From CAZBUB01 sp046546355 (GTDB taxonomy: Bacteria > Desulfobacterota > Desulfovibrionia > Desulfovibrionales > Desulfothermaceae): a DNA stretch of 13,549 nt. Below the pieces are notes generated by a model. It saw nothing but the letters and a program-made list of their open reading frames with translations. It ran no database searches and was not told where the DNA came from. The first letter of the stretch is position 1, and every line of letters begins with the position of its first letter. This document shows positions 6,876-13,549 of the stretch, piece after piece. The position numbers were made by a program, and so were the translations under genes. The stretch lies in NCBI GenBank assembly GCA_046546355.1, contig JBKGXZ010000042.1, positions 1-13,549 on the forward strand, read 5' to 3'.

Positions 6876-6975
6876 TTTGATACGAACCTAGGGCAATCTC
6901 CAGCTGCTTGTCAAATCCCAGTTCCAGGTTCTTCAGCTCCGCCCTGCAGAAACCAGGGAAGCAAGGCAGTTGCTG

Positions 6976-7019
6976 TTCGTGTATCTACGCAGAGATTCTA
7001 GCAAATTCGTGTCCTTTCC
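6976..7019 (+). repeat. Dispersed intergenic repeat, copy 2
   Basis: TTCGTG occurs at 6976-6981 and again 30 bp later at 7006-7011, followed by TCCTTTCC. It aligns without gaps to 4263-4306 at 30 of 44 positions, in the same orientation. Confidence 0.5.
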
Positions 7020-7211
7020 TCTATTCCTGTATATTCTTGGGATGCCTTCTCCCAGCCTAGGTTCAAGGTTCAAAGCATCAATTCCTTCCCACATTGATCT
7101 TTCCCCAGCCTCCCAGTATGGCCCCATCCCGGCCCACAATTTTAGAAGCTAAAAATTTCCTTTTATCACAACATGTTACATCTTAAGTACATATCTATCT
7201 AAAATTTCACC

Positions 7212-7240
7212 TTGATTTTTTTCCAGGCACCAAATAGGAT
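7212..7240 (+). promoter_or_regulatory. Sigma-70-type promoter for the M23 peptidase gene
   Basis: TTGATT (7212-7217) and TAGGAT (7235-7240) are separated by the optimal 17 nt. Each box matches four of six consensus positions. Transcription would begin near 7247, leaving a leader of about 40 nt before the ATG at 7285. Confidence 0.45.
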
Positions 7241-7284
7241 TACATAGTTGTGACTAAAAACTACTGATCAGCAGGACACCTGCC

Positions 7285-8721
7285 ATGCGTAACTATTACC
7301 AGCTAAACACCACCAGCAAGCTCAGCTTCCAGAGGAAAAGAAGCAAAAAGCCCTGGGTTGTGTTGTTTTGTATCCTTTTTTTGGGCCTTGGGTATCTGAT
7401 CTTTGACTCAGACCAATTTTCCGGCATTGCGGGTCTTAAAGAACGCCTGCTGCCTGAGTCCAAGCCCCAGAAGCAGCAGAAGGCTGAGCAGCAGGAATCC
7501 ATTCTTGCGGATTTCCAGCCCATACCTGATGATTTTGTTTCCAGCAGCTCTTGGCACCAGGGCCCACTGGCCAGCACCCAGGAAAAGAGCCTGAACATGT
7601 CCTCTGGCGATACCTTGGTCGATGTTCTGCAAAAGGGTGGTCTGAGCAACTCCAAAGCCCACACTGTGGTCAACACCCTGCAGGAGATCTACAATCCCAG
7701 GAAACTTCGCCAAGGGCAGGAAATCATCTTGGCATTCACTGAAAAAAAAGGGCATCAAATATTCCAGGGCTTTAATATCAAGTTGGATGTGGATCGAGAA
7801 TTATGCGTTGTCCGGGACCAGGAGAACGAGTTCTCGGCCCGGGAGATTACCCGAGAGCTTGATACCAAGCCTGCCTTGGCTGAAGCCACAATCAATACCA
7901 GCCTCTACCATGCCGCCCAGGATGCTGGACTGCCCATCCAGGTTTTGATTCAGATTATCCGCGCCTATTCCTATGATGTGGACTTCCAGCGGGACATCCA
8001 GCCCGGAGACAGCATAGAGGTCATGTACGAGGAACGTGTGGATGAAAAGGGCCAGGTCCTGGAAGCAGGCTCAGCAATGTTCGCCAAGCTGCACACCAGG
8101 GGCAGGGATATATCCATCTATCGATATGAAACCTCGGACGGTGAGGTCGATTTCTATAGCTCCCAAGGCAAGAGTGTGCGCAAGACCCTGATGGTTACAC
8201 CTGTAGACGGAGCCAGACTCAGTTCCGGCTACGGCATGCGCAAGCACCCCATCCTGGGCTACAACAAGATGCACCGCGGCCTGGATTTTGCCGCGCCCAG
8301 CGGCACGCCAATTATGGCTGCTGGAGATGGCATTGTAGAATATGCAGGCCGTAAAGGCGGCTATGGCAATTATATCCGCATCCGGCATCCCAACCAGTAC
8401 CACACCATCTATGGCCATCTCAGGAGCTATGCCCGGGGCATCAAGCAAGGAGCCCGGGTCAAGCAGGGGGAAACCATAGGCTATGTAGGCTCCACAGGCA
8501 GATCCACCGGCCCCCACCTGCACTACGAGGTCAAGCATGGGGGCCAGCACATGAACCCCTCCAAGGTCAAAACTCCTCCAGGCCGCACCCTGGAAGGAGA
8601 AGAGCTGCAGAGGTTTATGCTGGCCAAGCAGGAGCTGAAGCAGCGCTATGCCTCCCTCAAGGAAGAAACCCACTTGGCCGACAAACAGCAGCAGCAAAAA
8701 AAGGAAATTACCAAGCAGTAA
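7285..8721 (+). CDS. M23-family peptidoglycan DD-endopeptidase, MepM-like
   Basis: A 478-residue protein starting at ATG 7285 with AGGA eight bases upstream. Residues 22-41 form a single N-terminal membrane anchor or uncleaved signal. A Lys/Gln-rich linker follows, then a LysM-like peptidoglycan-binding region at about 103-152 and a second all-beta region to about 300, as in E. coli MepM. The catalytic lysostaphin-like domain spans 310-430. Its zinc ligands are H330 and D334 in HRGLD and H413 in HLHYE, with H411 and H378 (GHL) as the further catalytic histidines, so it should be active. It is expected to cleave peptide cross-links in the periplasm during wall growth. The C-terminal 40 residues are a charged, probably helical tail ending in a Gln/Lys run. 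A thioredoxin-like selenoprotein frame starts 28 bp downstream. The substrate bond is inferred from the family. Confidence 0.9.
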   Translation: MRNYYQLNTTSKLSFQRKRSKKPWVVLFCILFLGLGYLIFDSDQFSGIAGLKERLLPESKPQKQQKAEQQESILADFQPIPDDFVSSSSWHQGPLASTQEKSLNMSSGDTLVDVLQKGGLSNSKAHTVVNTLQEIYNPRKLRQGQEIILAFTEKKGHQIFQGFNIKLDVDRELCVVRDQENEFSAREITRELDTKPALAEATINTSLYHAAQDAGLPIQVLIQIIRAYSYDVDFQRDIQPGDSIEVMYEERVDEKGQVLEAGSAMFAKLHTRGRDISIYRYETSDGEVDFYSSQGKSVRKTLMVTPVDGARLSSGYGMRKHPILGYNKMHRGLDFAAPSGTPIMAAGDGIVEYAGRKGGYGNYIRIRHPNQYHTIYGHLRSYARGIKQGARVKQGETIGYVGSTGRSTGPHLHYEVKHGGQHMNPSKVKTPPGRTLEGEELQRFMLAKQELKQRYASLKEETHLADKQQQQKKEITKQ

Positions 8722-8749
8722 GCATTATTTGCTGCATTTATGGTTGCTT

Positions 8750-9025
8750 ATGCCAGGCACATTGAAACTAACCCTGGTCAGGAAGCAGCATTCAGGATTT
8801 ACCTGAGCCAGTTGCGACCAGGCCCAGGAGGTGGCCGAAAAAATATCTGCAGAGCAACCTGATAAAGTGCAACTGGAGATCCTGAGCCCTGAGGCTGCAG
8901 AAGCTAGAGGCCTGGACAGCAAGAAGAGCATCAGCATCTATCTGGGCTCAAACCGTATTCCCATCCAGACAGCCCTATCCAAAACCAAACTGGAAAAGCG
9001 CATTCTGCAAGAGCTCCAGACCTGA
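8750..9025 (+). CDS. Putative thioredoxin-like selenoprotein with UxxC motif (TGA at 8804 read as Sec)
   Basis: From ATG 8750 the frame reads 18 codons, reaches TGA at 8804-8806, and continues uninterrupted to TGA at 9023-9025. Read through, it gives 91 residues with Sec at position 19, in the motif U-A-S-C (19-22). The layout fits a small thioredoxin or glutaredoxin-like fold. Strand KLTLV (6-10) precedes the motif, a helix follows it (DQAQEVAEKI, 23-32), then strand VQLEIL (40-45), strand SISIYL (60-65) and a C-terminal helix (LEKRILQEL). U-x-x-C in place of C-x-x-C is the standard signature of redox selenoproteins. The only start available after the TGA is GTG 8831, directly abutting AGGAG with no spacer, and it would delete the first strand and the active site. 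The ribosome-binding site of ATG 8750 is weak, and TTG 8729 is an alternative start. The gene follows the M23 peptidase by 28 bp. The alternative is a decayed gene with a nonsense mutation. Confidence 0.72.
8807..8836 (+). promoter_or_regulatory. Candidate bacterial SECIS element
   Basis: Directly after the in-frame TGA, GGCC (8821-8824) pairs with GGCC (8833-8836). A further C8825-G8831 pair would leave U8832 bulged and a five-base loop AGGAG (8826-8830). The loop starts 19 nt after the TGA and has a G in its first two positions, as bacterial SECIS elements require. The stem is short and the call depends on the selenoprotein reading. Confidence 0.45.
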
Positions 9026-9153
9026 ATTGTTCCTGGCCACTGCTGCATATCCAGCTGCTAGGAGTTCGAGTTCCAGGGCAGACTTTGCTTATTGCTTGCT
9101 TCTTGACCCACAGTCAACAAGGCTCAATTCAGCAACCCTTGAGGAGCATCGGC

Positions 9154-9741
9154 ATGCAAGAAGGTCCAAGCTCACCTGCCCTGGCAATTGTGGACATGCA
9201 AAACGATTTTGTCCAGCCAGGGGGCACGGCTCATGTACAAATGGCCCAGGGCACTGTGCCCAGGATCCGGGAAGCTGCCTCCTATTTCCGGCAACAGGGC
9301 TGGCCTGTGATATATATCTTCCGGGTGCACCGGGCAGACGGCAGCGATGCGGAAATCACCAGGCGACAACTTTTCCGAAAAAAAAGCGGGGTCTGCGTCA
9401 GGGATTCCTGGGGGGCAAAGATCGTACAGGACCTGGAAGTCGTGCCTGGGGACTTCATCTTGACCAAGCAACGCTTCAGCGCCTTTATGTCAACCGAGTT
9501 AGATCTCCTGCTGCGCAGGCTCCAGGTGGATACTCTGGTCCTGGCAGGCACTCAGCTCCCCAACTGTATTCGGGCCACAGCAGTGGATGCCCTGTCCCGG
9601 GACTACATGCCTGTGGTGCTCACAGACGCTTGTTCCGCCCAGGACACGGAGACAGCAGAAAGCAACATCAAGGATATGCTCAATATGGGCATGCACTGCT
9701 TGCCGTTTTCAGGGCTGCCCAGCCTTCTGGAGCAACCCTGA
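9154..9741 (+). CDS. Isochorismatase-family cysteine hydrolase
   Basis: A 195-residue protein starting at ATG 9154, with GAGGAG at 9141-9146 (7-nt spacing). An in-frame TTG at 9085 without a site was rejected. The catalytic triad of the family is complete: D14 in AIVDMQNDF, K105 in ILTKQRFSAF and C138 in AGTQLPNCIRATA. The AGTQ-x-PNC-x-RATA-x-DAL version of the nucleophile segment is typical of general nicotinamidase or isochorismatase-like hydrolases rather than true siderophore isochorismatases. The substrate is an amide or enol ether that cannot be named. No signal peptide is present, so the product is cytoplasmic. It lies 128 bp after the selenoprotein frame on the same strand with its own ribosome-binding site. 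A weak hairpin (9877-9899) follows its end. Confidence 0.88.
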   Translation: MQEGPSSPALAIVDMQNDFVQPGGTAHVQMAQGTVPRIREAASYFRQQGWPVIYIFRVHRADGSDAEITRRQLFRKKSGVCVRDSWGAKIVQDLEVVPGDFILTKQRFSAFMSTELDLLLRRLQVDTLVLAGTQLPNCIRATAVDALSRDYMPVVLTDACSAQDTETAESNIKDMLNMGMHCLPFSGLPSLLEQP

Positions 9742-9876
9742 AGATAGTGTTTCAGACGTATCAATCCACCAGGTTGCGCAGCTAATGCGAAAGACCTCGC
9801 TGCACCAGCTTTTGCTGGGCTCTTGGCAGAGATCCTGGATCTGCCTGGTTGCGCAGACAAAATCTGACTTCTTGTA

Positions 9877-9899
9877 CCTGCAAAAAGACTGCTTGCAGG
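9877..9899. terminator. Weak hairpin between convergent genes
   Basis: CCTGCAA (9877-9883) and TTGCAGG (9893-9899) form a perfect 7-bp stem with a 9-nt loop between the ends of two convergent reading frames. Neither strand has a proper U-tract after the stem, so terminator function is uncertain. Confidence 0.25.
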
Positions 9900-9906
9900 C
9901 GCGTCA

Positions 9907-10476
9907 TTACAGGCTTATGGTCTCTCCATCTTGGGGGATAAACAGCCTAGAGGCAGGGATCCCTTCCTCCTGGGCCATATCCCGCAGCCCTTCCCGGCTG
10001 AGCCAGCAGTGATCCAGGGCCTGCATATGTATAGCCACCACAGTAGCCCAGGGTGCGGTTTGGAGAACCTTCAGGGTCTGCTCCCCGTCCATGATAATCG
10101 GCTTCTGGCCCGGGAACGCGGCTCCTCCGGAGTGGGTGACAACCACCTCTGGCCTGAATTGTTCAAGGTTTTGCTCCACCTCTGGGCAGAAGATGCTGTC
10201 TCCCACCCAATAAACAGTGGGGTCTGTTTCAGACTGGAGCACAAAGCCTGACACCTCGCCCATCATCTCCTGCATCTTGCCTTCTCCATGCCTGCCCTCG
10301 ACCCTGAAGATCGAGATCCCCTCCCAGCTGATGCTCCCTGCTACAGGTGAGACATTGGACAGGCCCTGCTTCTTGAGCAGCCTTTCATCCCCTGGCTGAC
10401 AGAAGACAGGGATGTCCCGGGGCAGCTTCCCAGCAGCTGCCTGATCGAAGTGATCAGGATGGATATGGCTGACAAC
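9907..10476 (-). pseudogene. 5'-truncated metallo-beta-lactamase-fold hydrolase (UlaG-like)
   Basis: The frame read leftwards from 10476 contains the zinc-binding motif HIHPDH (10467-10450), then PVFCQPGDE, VYWVGDSIFC and a C-terminal IPQDGETISL ending at TAA 9909-9907. These match the central and C-terminal parts of UlaG-like metal-dependent hydrolases. The first 40-60 residues expected in the family are missing: upstream, the same frame meets TGA (10479-10477) and then, nine codons further, the stop codon of the AOR gene (10509-10507). No in-frame ATG precedes the metal motif, and the first internal ATG (10275) is after it. The sequence probably lost its 5' end when it was joined to the AOR gene. 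The zinc ligands that remain look intact. Translation by some non-standard start cannot be excluded. Confidence 0.65.
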
Positions 10477-10506
10477 TCAAATCGTTGTGGAGCCAGTCCT
10501 GCCTGC

Positions 10507-12558
10507 TCAACGCAAAGCGGCGGCGATTTCCTCTACCAGCTGGGCAATGTTCAGCTCCTGGAGCTTTTCTTGACTGGGAATGCCCTTATCCTTACTCCAG
10601 CCCCGCTTTGCCCAATACTCTGGAAGGGCCTCCTCGAATAAAGCCTGGGGCTCCCCGCCAAATGCTGCCCTGCCTTGATACGGCCCGTTGGGCAGGGGTT
10701 CCTCGAACCAGCGATTGGGAAACATTTCCAGGCAATCCCACTCCTGCCTGGGCTCCTTTATGCCCTGCGTATGCAGGTTGAACAGCCTGGTCAGGGCATA
10801 GGCCCGCTCCCCGACCCGCAAGAGCTCATCCTTACTGAAGTCGGACCACCCGGTCGCCGCCTGCAAAAGCTCCACATTGCCCTCGTCTCCCCAGAAATCG
10901 CCAGCGAACAGACAGTAGACCATGGAGTTAATAACCGCAGTGGTGTTCTGGCCCTGGATGGCGGCTTCGAAATCAATGGGCTCGCTCTTGAAGCCTGCGC
11001 TCCCGCCCCCGGTATGCTCACATGGCCTCACGGCAGTCACGTATTCCAGAGCGTTCCGGGCCTTGTTGCTCCGGGTGCCGTGAGCGGGCTGGGCGTACCT
11101 GTGCCCGGTCATGGAATAATACATGATGGATGGATCATCCTTCTTCTCACTGAAATGCTTAGCAGTTTCCCATGTGCCTTTGGCCAATACCTCTCCTACG
11201 CCCTTTCGGTCCAGCACCTTTCGCATCAGCTTGTTTACTGCGTTCACATCTCCCCAAGTCACATCCACTCCGTCCAGATCCTGGGGCTGGATGAGCTCCC
11301 GTTGCCTGAGCTCCATGAGCATGGCCAGCAAGGCCCCGCCTTCAATAAAATCCAGTCCGTAGTCATCAAACAGGCTGGTGGTGAACTGGGTCTGAGCTAC
11401 ATTTTCCATCTGATCCGTATGGCTGCCGTCATAGGAATCCTCTGGATTTTCCCCCTCTTCTTCCAGGTAGCCCAGGTTGCCGCCGACCATGCCCATGGCC
11501 TCCCAGTCCGGCATGTCGGTTATGGTCCCGTTCAACAGGGAATCCTTGCTGGTCACCTCTGCGGTATACAGGCAGTGCAGCAGACACCCGGGACAAGACT
11601 GCTTGCGCACCCAGCTGGCCTGGTCCACGAACGGGCCGGACAGGGCCTTGACCGTGTCCGGATCGCTCCAGCTCTCCCACTGCCAATTGCGGATAGGGAA
11701 ACCACCTAGGACATTGTCCTGTTTCGCGCTGATTCCAGCAGTACCGTAGGTACGCCAAAAATGACTCTCCTTCTCCTGCTTCTGGATCTTTTGCATTAGC
11801 TGCAAAAACTTTTGCTTGTTGGCAAACTTTTGCCCCTGAGTCCCCCGGACCACGATGCCTTTGACGTTCTTGGAGCCCAGCACAGCTCCAGCCCCATACC
11901 TGCCGTGGGCCCTTGCCCCTTCGGTGATAACATTTGCGTACCAGATCTGCTGTTCCCCTCCGGGTCCGATGACCCAGGCGCTGGAAAGGCGCTTGGCTCC
12001 CACGCCCTGATCTGTTGGGGCCCTTAAATCAGCCCACTTCTTTGTCATGTCCTGTTTGGCCAAGCTGGACTTGGACTGCTCTAAAGGTGCCAGGACCTGT
12101 TTACGCATGGCCATCTCCGCCTCTTCTGCCCCCATGCCCCAATAAGGTTCTGCATCCCTAATCTCGATATTGTCGTCGACAATGGCCAGATAAACCGGCT
12201 TCTCTGCCTGGCCTACGATCTGGATCCCGTCCCATCCTGCGTACTTCAGATTGGCAGCGCCTTGTCCCCCGCAAAAGGTGACGCAGGCGAAGTTGTACGG
12301 GCTCTTGGTCACGATGGCAGTCCTGGCATTAGGGGAGGCTCCGGTTACCGGCCCCACCAGGAGCTGAAACATGTTTTGAGCGCCCAGGGGCTCTATGTCC
12401 GGTTCTGCGATCCCTTCTTCGAACATGTAGTACATACCCAGGGCCCATCCGCCCAGATAGGTCCTGTATATCTCTTCTTGAGGCTCAATGCTCTGCACCT
12501 TTCCTGTACTGAGGTCCACTCTGGCTATTTTCCCGGTAAATCCTGTATACTCTGCCAT
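10507..12558 (-). CDS. Aldehyde:ferredoxin oxidoreductase-family tungsten/molybdenum enzyme, YdhV-like
   Basis: A 683-residue protein with a GAGGG ribosome-binding site before ATG 12558-12556. The N-terminal domain (about 1-210) carries family landmarks: FTGKIARVDLSTGK, YLGGWALG, GPVTGASPNARTAIVT and GGQGAANLKYAGWDGI, the pterin-binding core. The cubane ligands are C322-x2-C325-x3-C329 plus a distal cysteine, C549 in INSMVYCLFAG. The enzyme should hold a bis-pterin W or Mo cofactor next to one [4Fe-4S] cluster and oxidise an aldehyde or reduce an acid-level substrate. The substrate cannot be named. It has no signal peptide. Its ATG overlaps the stop of the ferredoxin gene by one base (TAATG), so the two are translationally coupled and almost certainly form a complex. 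This pairing resembles the YdhY/YdhX-YdhV group of E. coli. Length and motifs indicate an intact gene. Confidence 0.9.
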   Translation of the reverse strand: MAEYTGFTGKIARVDLSTGKVQSIEPQEEIYRTYLGGWALGMYYMFEEGIAEPDIEPLGAQNMFQLLVGPVTGASPNARTAIVTKSPYNFACVTFCGGQGAANLKYAGWDGIQIVGQAEKPVYLAIVDDNIEIRDAEPYWGMGAEEAEMAMRKQVLAPLEQSKSSLAKQDMTKKWADLRAPTDQGVGAKRLSSAWVIGPGGEQQIWYANVITEGARAHGRYGAGAVLGSKNVKGIVVRGTQGQKFANKQKFLQLMQKIQKQEKESHFWRTYGTAGISAKQDNVLGGFPIRNWQWESWSDPDTVKALSGPFVDQASWVRKQSCPGCLLHCLYTAEVTSKDSLLNGTITDMPDWEAMGMVGGNLGYLEEEGENPEDSYDGSHTDQMENVAQTQFTTSLFDDYGLDFIEGGALLAMLMELRQRELIQPQDLDGVDVTWGDVNAVNKLMRKVLDRKGVGEVLAKGTWETAKHFSEKKDDPSIMYYSMTGHRYAQPAHGTRSNKARNALEYVTAVRPCEHTGGGSAGFKSEPIDFEAAIQGQNTTAVINSMVYCLFAGDFWGDEGNVELLQAATGWSDFSKDELLRVGERAYALTRLFNLHTQGIKEPRQEWDCLEMFPNRWFEEPLPNGPYQGRAAFGGEPQALFEEALPEYWAKRGWSKDKGIPSQEKLQELNIAQLVEEIAAALR

Positions 12559-13313
12559 TACAGATCCCTCGCCTGGTTGTAGAGTTTGCGATACAAAAGC
12601 TCTGCCGCATGGTCTGGATTCTGGGCATAATAGCGTCCATTGACCAAAACAGGGATAAACTCCAGTGCCCCTTCTGGACAGGCCCGCACACAGGCAGGAT
12701 CTCCGCCGCAGCGGGTACAGACCTGGGCCTTTTTCTCCAGGGGATCATAGGAAATTCCGCTGCCGAACTGCTCCTCGCAGATTTCCAGGCAGCGGCCGCA
12801 GGCATCCAGCCCCAGACATCTGCTCCTGTCCACATTCATGTAGCCCTTGCCGGTGTAGCCCTGTTCCCCCTCGTCTTCCTGCACCGTGTGCAGGGCTCCT
12901 GTGGGACAGACAGCCTCGCAGGGGTGCTGGTCTGCTCCTTCTGCCCACTTGATAAGCTCACAATGCTGACAGACATTCACGAAATCCACATACTGGAAGC
13001 GCATAGGCCTGATACGGGCATATTCCAGGTTGATGCTCTGCTTAGCCCCTTCCGGATCCACCTCAGGCATAAACTTCTCTGCACAGGCCAGGGCGCAGCT
13101 TAGGCAACCCGTGCATTTGCCTGGATCCACAATAATCGTGTATTCCGCTTTGGCTTCCCCTTCTGCAGCTGCTGCCCTGTTCACAGCCAGCCCAGGCGCT
13201 GAGACGAACATACCCAGGGCGAACATCATGCGCACAAAGTCTCGTCTGCTGATGCGCCCTGCCCGCAAATCCTCCTTCAGCTCTTGCAGCCTTTGCTGTT
13301 TGCTGCCATGCAT
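12558..13313 (-). CDS. Tat-exported ferredoxin-like subunit with four [4Fe-4S] clusters
   Basis: The chosen start is ATG 13313-13311, behind AAGGAGG with 6-nt spacing, giving 251 residues. A longer frame from 13469 has no ribosome-binding site and includes the promoter region. Residues 22-27 (SRRDFV) are a twin-arginine motif, followed by a hydrophobic stretch and an A-rich cleavage region near residue 50. Four cysteine sets follow as in DmsB/HycB-type subunits. They are C67/C70/C73/C77, C115/C118/C132/C136, C166/C172/C175/C179 and C199/C202/C208/C212. The protein should pass electrons between the AOR-family subunit encoded next and an unknown partner. The Tat signal predicts folding in the cytoplasm and export with its clusters, possibly carrying the signal-less catalytic partner. 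Its stop overlaps the AOR start codon by one base. Confidence 0.9.
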   Translation of the reverse strand: MHGSKQQRLQELKEDLRAGRISRRDFVRMMFALGMFVSAPGLAVNRAAAAEGEAKAEYTIIVDPGKCTGCLSCALACAEKFMPEVDPEGAKQSINLEYARIRPMRFQYVDFVNVCQHCELIKWAEGADQHPCEAVCPTGALHTVQEDEGEQGYTGKGYMNVDRSRCLGLDACGRCLEICEEQFGSGISYDPLEKKAQVCTRCGGDPACVRACPEGALEFIPVLVNGRYYAQNPDHAAELLYRKLYNQARDL

Positions 13314-13385
13314 TGAAAACCTCCTTGAAGTTGCTGGAGTGCAGCTTGTCATCCTGCACATAGACCTAGATCCTAAATGTTGCAG

Positions 13386-13415
13386 AGCATAGCTCAAACC
13401 AATCTTTGCTGACAA
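13386..13415 (-). promoter_or_regulatory. Sigma-70-type promoter for the ferredoxin-AOR operon
   Basis: On the minus strand TTGTCA (13415-13410) and TATGCT (13391-13386) are separated by 18 nt. The -35 box matches five and the -10 box four consensus positions. The promoter lies about 70 bp upstream of the chosen ATG and inside the over-extended frame starting at 13469, which supports the shorter start. Nothing else is recognised between 13416 and the window end. Confidence 0.45.
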
Positions 13416-13549
13416 GCTCAAGCATAAAACCTTCCCAGTCAGTCTCTCGGATTGGTTAAATCGGCTCATTTATATGCTTGCGTATTTAATAACCCGGACT
13501 CTCAGGGTAGGGGGCATCTCTGAGCTTGCCTGGTGAAATCGGGTCCCCT

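Larger units (their letters stand above)
6880..7284. other. Intergenic region between the btu leader and the M23 gene
   Basis: This 405-bp stretch contains no gene I can support. It holds the second copy of the dispersed repeat (6976-7019), a pyrimidine-rich stretch to about 7140, and then AT-rich DNA with a good promoter at 7212-7240 for the plus-strand peptidase gene. Short frames on both strands in 6933-7152 lack ribosome-binding sites. Confidence 0.5.

Noticed and set aside
6909..6914. Perfect TTGACA on the minus strand as -35 of the btuB promoter
   Set aside because: No -10 box lies 16-18 nt downstream. The nearest good candidate, TATAGT, is 33 nt away.
8831..9025. 64-residue hypothetical protein starting at GTG 8831
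   Set aside because: The GTG directly abuts AGGAG, leaving no room for a functional ribosome-binding site. The frame is the tail of a longer UGA-containing gene starting at 8750.
9772..9856. Direct repeat GGTTGCGCAG at 9772-9781 and 9847-9856
   Set aside because: Two 10-bp copies without conserved flanks or a nearby recombinase. Too little to call an attachment site.
10440..10479. Possible second selenoprotein: in-frame TGA at 10479-10477 followed by a 7-bp perfect hairpin
   Set aside because: The apical loop (ACTTC on the minus strand) has no G in its first two bases. The residue aligns with an ordinary hydrophobic position before HxHxDH rather than a cysteine. The N-terminal domain is missing anyway. 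A broken gene is the simpler reading.
10675..11709. 344-residue plus-strand open frame
   Set aside because: It lies antisense inside the AOR gene, has no recognisable domain, and the minus-strand protein has full family motifs.
13314..13469. N-terminal extension of the ferredoxin to 13469
   Set aside because: It has no ribosome-binding site, covers a good promoter, and would place the Tat signal internally. ATG 13313 has AAGGAGG.

Overview
The window (about 55 % GC by eye) looks like chromosomal DNA of a deltaproteobacterial anaerobe, most likely a Desulfovibrionales-type sulfate reducer. This rests on a tungsten/molybdenum aldehyde:ferredoxin oxidoreductase (AOR) homologue with a Tat-exported iron-sulfur partner, a TonB-dependent B12 uptake locus, a small Cys-rich protein of a type I associate with sulfate reducers, and a probable selenoprotein. 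The taxonomic call is inference. No rRNA, tRNA, CRISPR array, phage gene or transposase was seen.

Layout. Positions 1-1350 hold a 43-residue Cys-rich protein (minus) and an enoyl-CoA hydratase/isomerase-family protein lacking both usual catalytic glutamates (plus). Positions 1356-6868 form a minus-strand vitamin B12 uptake locus read btuB-btuF-btuC-btuD, headed by a cobalamin riboswitch and an intrinsic terminator. The logic is classical: with cobalamin bound the leader should terminate before btuB; without it the outer-membrane receptor BtuB, periplasmic BtuF, membrane BtuC and ATPase BtuD are made. The riboswitch carries an unusually large hairpin with a 16-bp perfect stem. Positions 6880-7284 are intergenic and hold one copy of a dispersed repeat and a promoter. 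Positions 7285-9741 (plus) encode a MepM-like M23 peptidoglycan endopeptidase, a UGA-interrupted thioredoxin-like reading frame, and an isochorismatase-family hydrolase. Positions 9907-13415 (minus) hold a Tat-exported four-cluster ferredoxin and an AOR-family enzyme in a one-base-overlap operon, followed by a 5'-truncated metallo-beta-lactamase-fold remnant.

The main discovery is at 8750-9025. A frame starting 28 bp after the M23 gene reads 18 codons, meets an in-frame TGA, and continues for 72 codons to its end. The TGA falls exactly on the first position of a U-x-x-C redox motif placed after the first strand of a thioredoxin-like fold, and a small hairpin with a G-rich loop follows at the spacing expected of a bacterial SECIS element. 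It is best read as a selenoprotein that standard gene calling truncates to a 64-residue hypothetical protein.

Secondary points of interest are the riboswitch extension, a dispersed 44-bp intergenic repeat present in two copies, a heptamer tandem array overlapping the btuC stop codon, and the pairing of a Tat-signal ferredoxin with a signal-less pterin enzyme.
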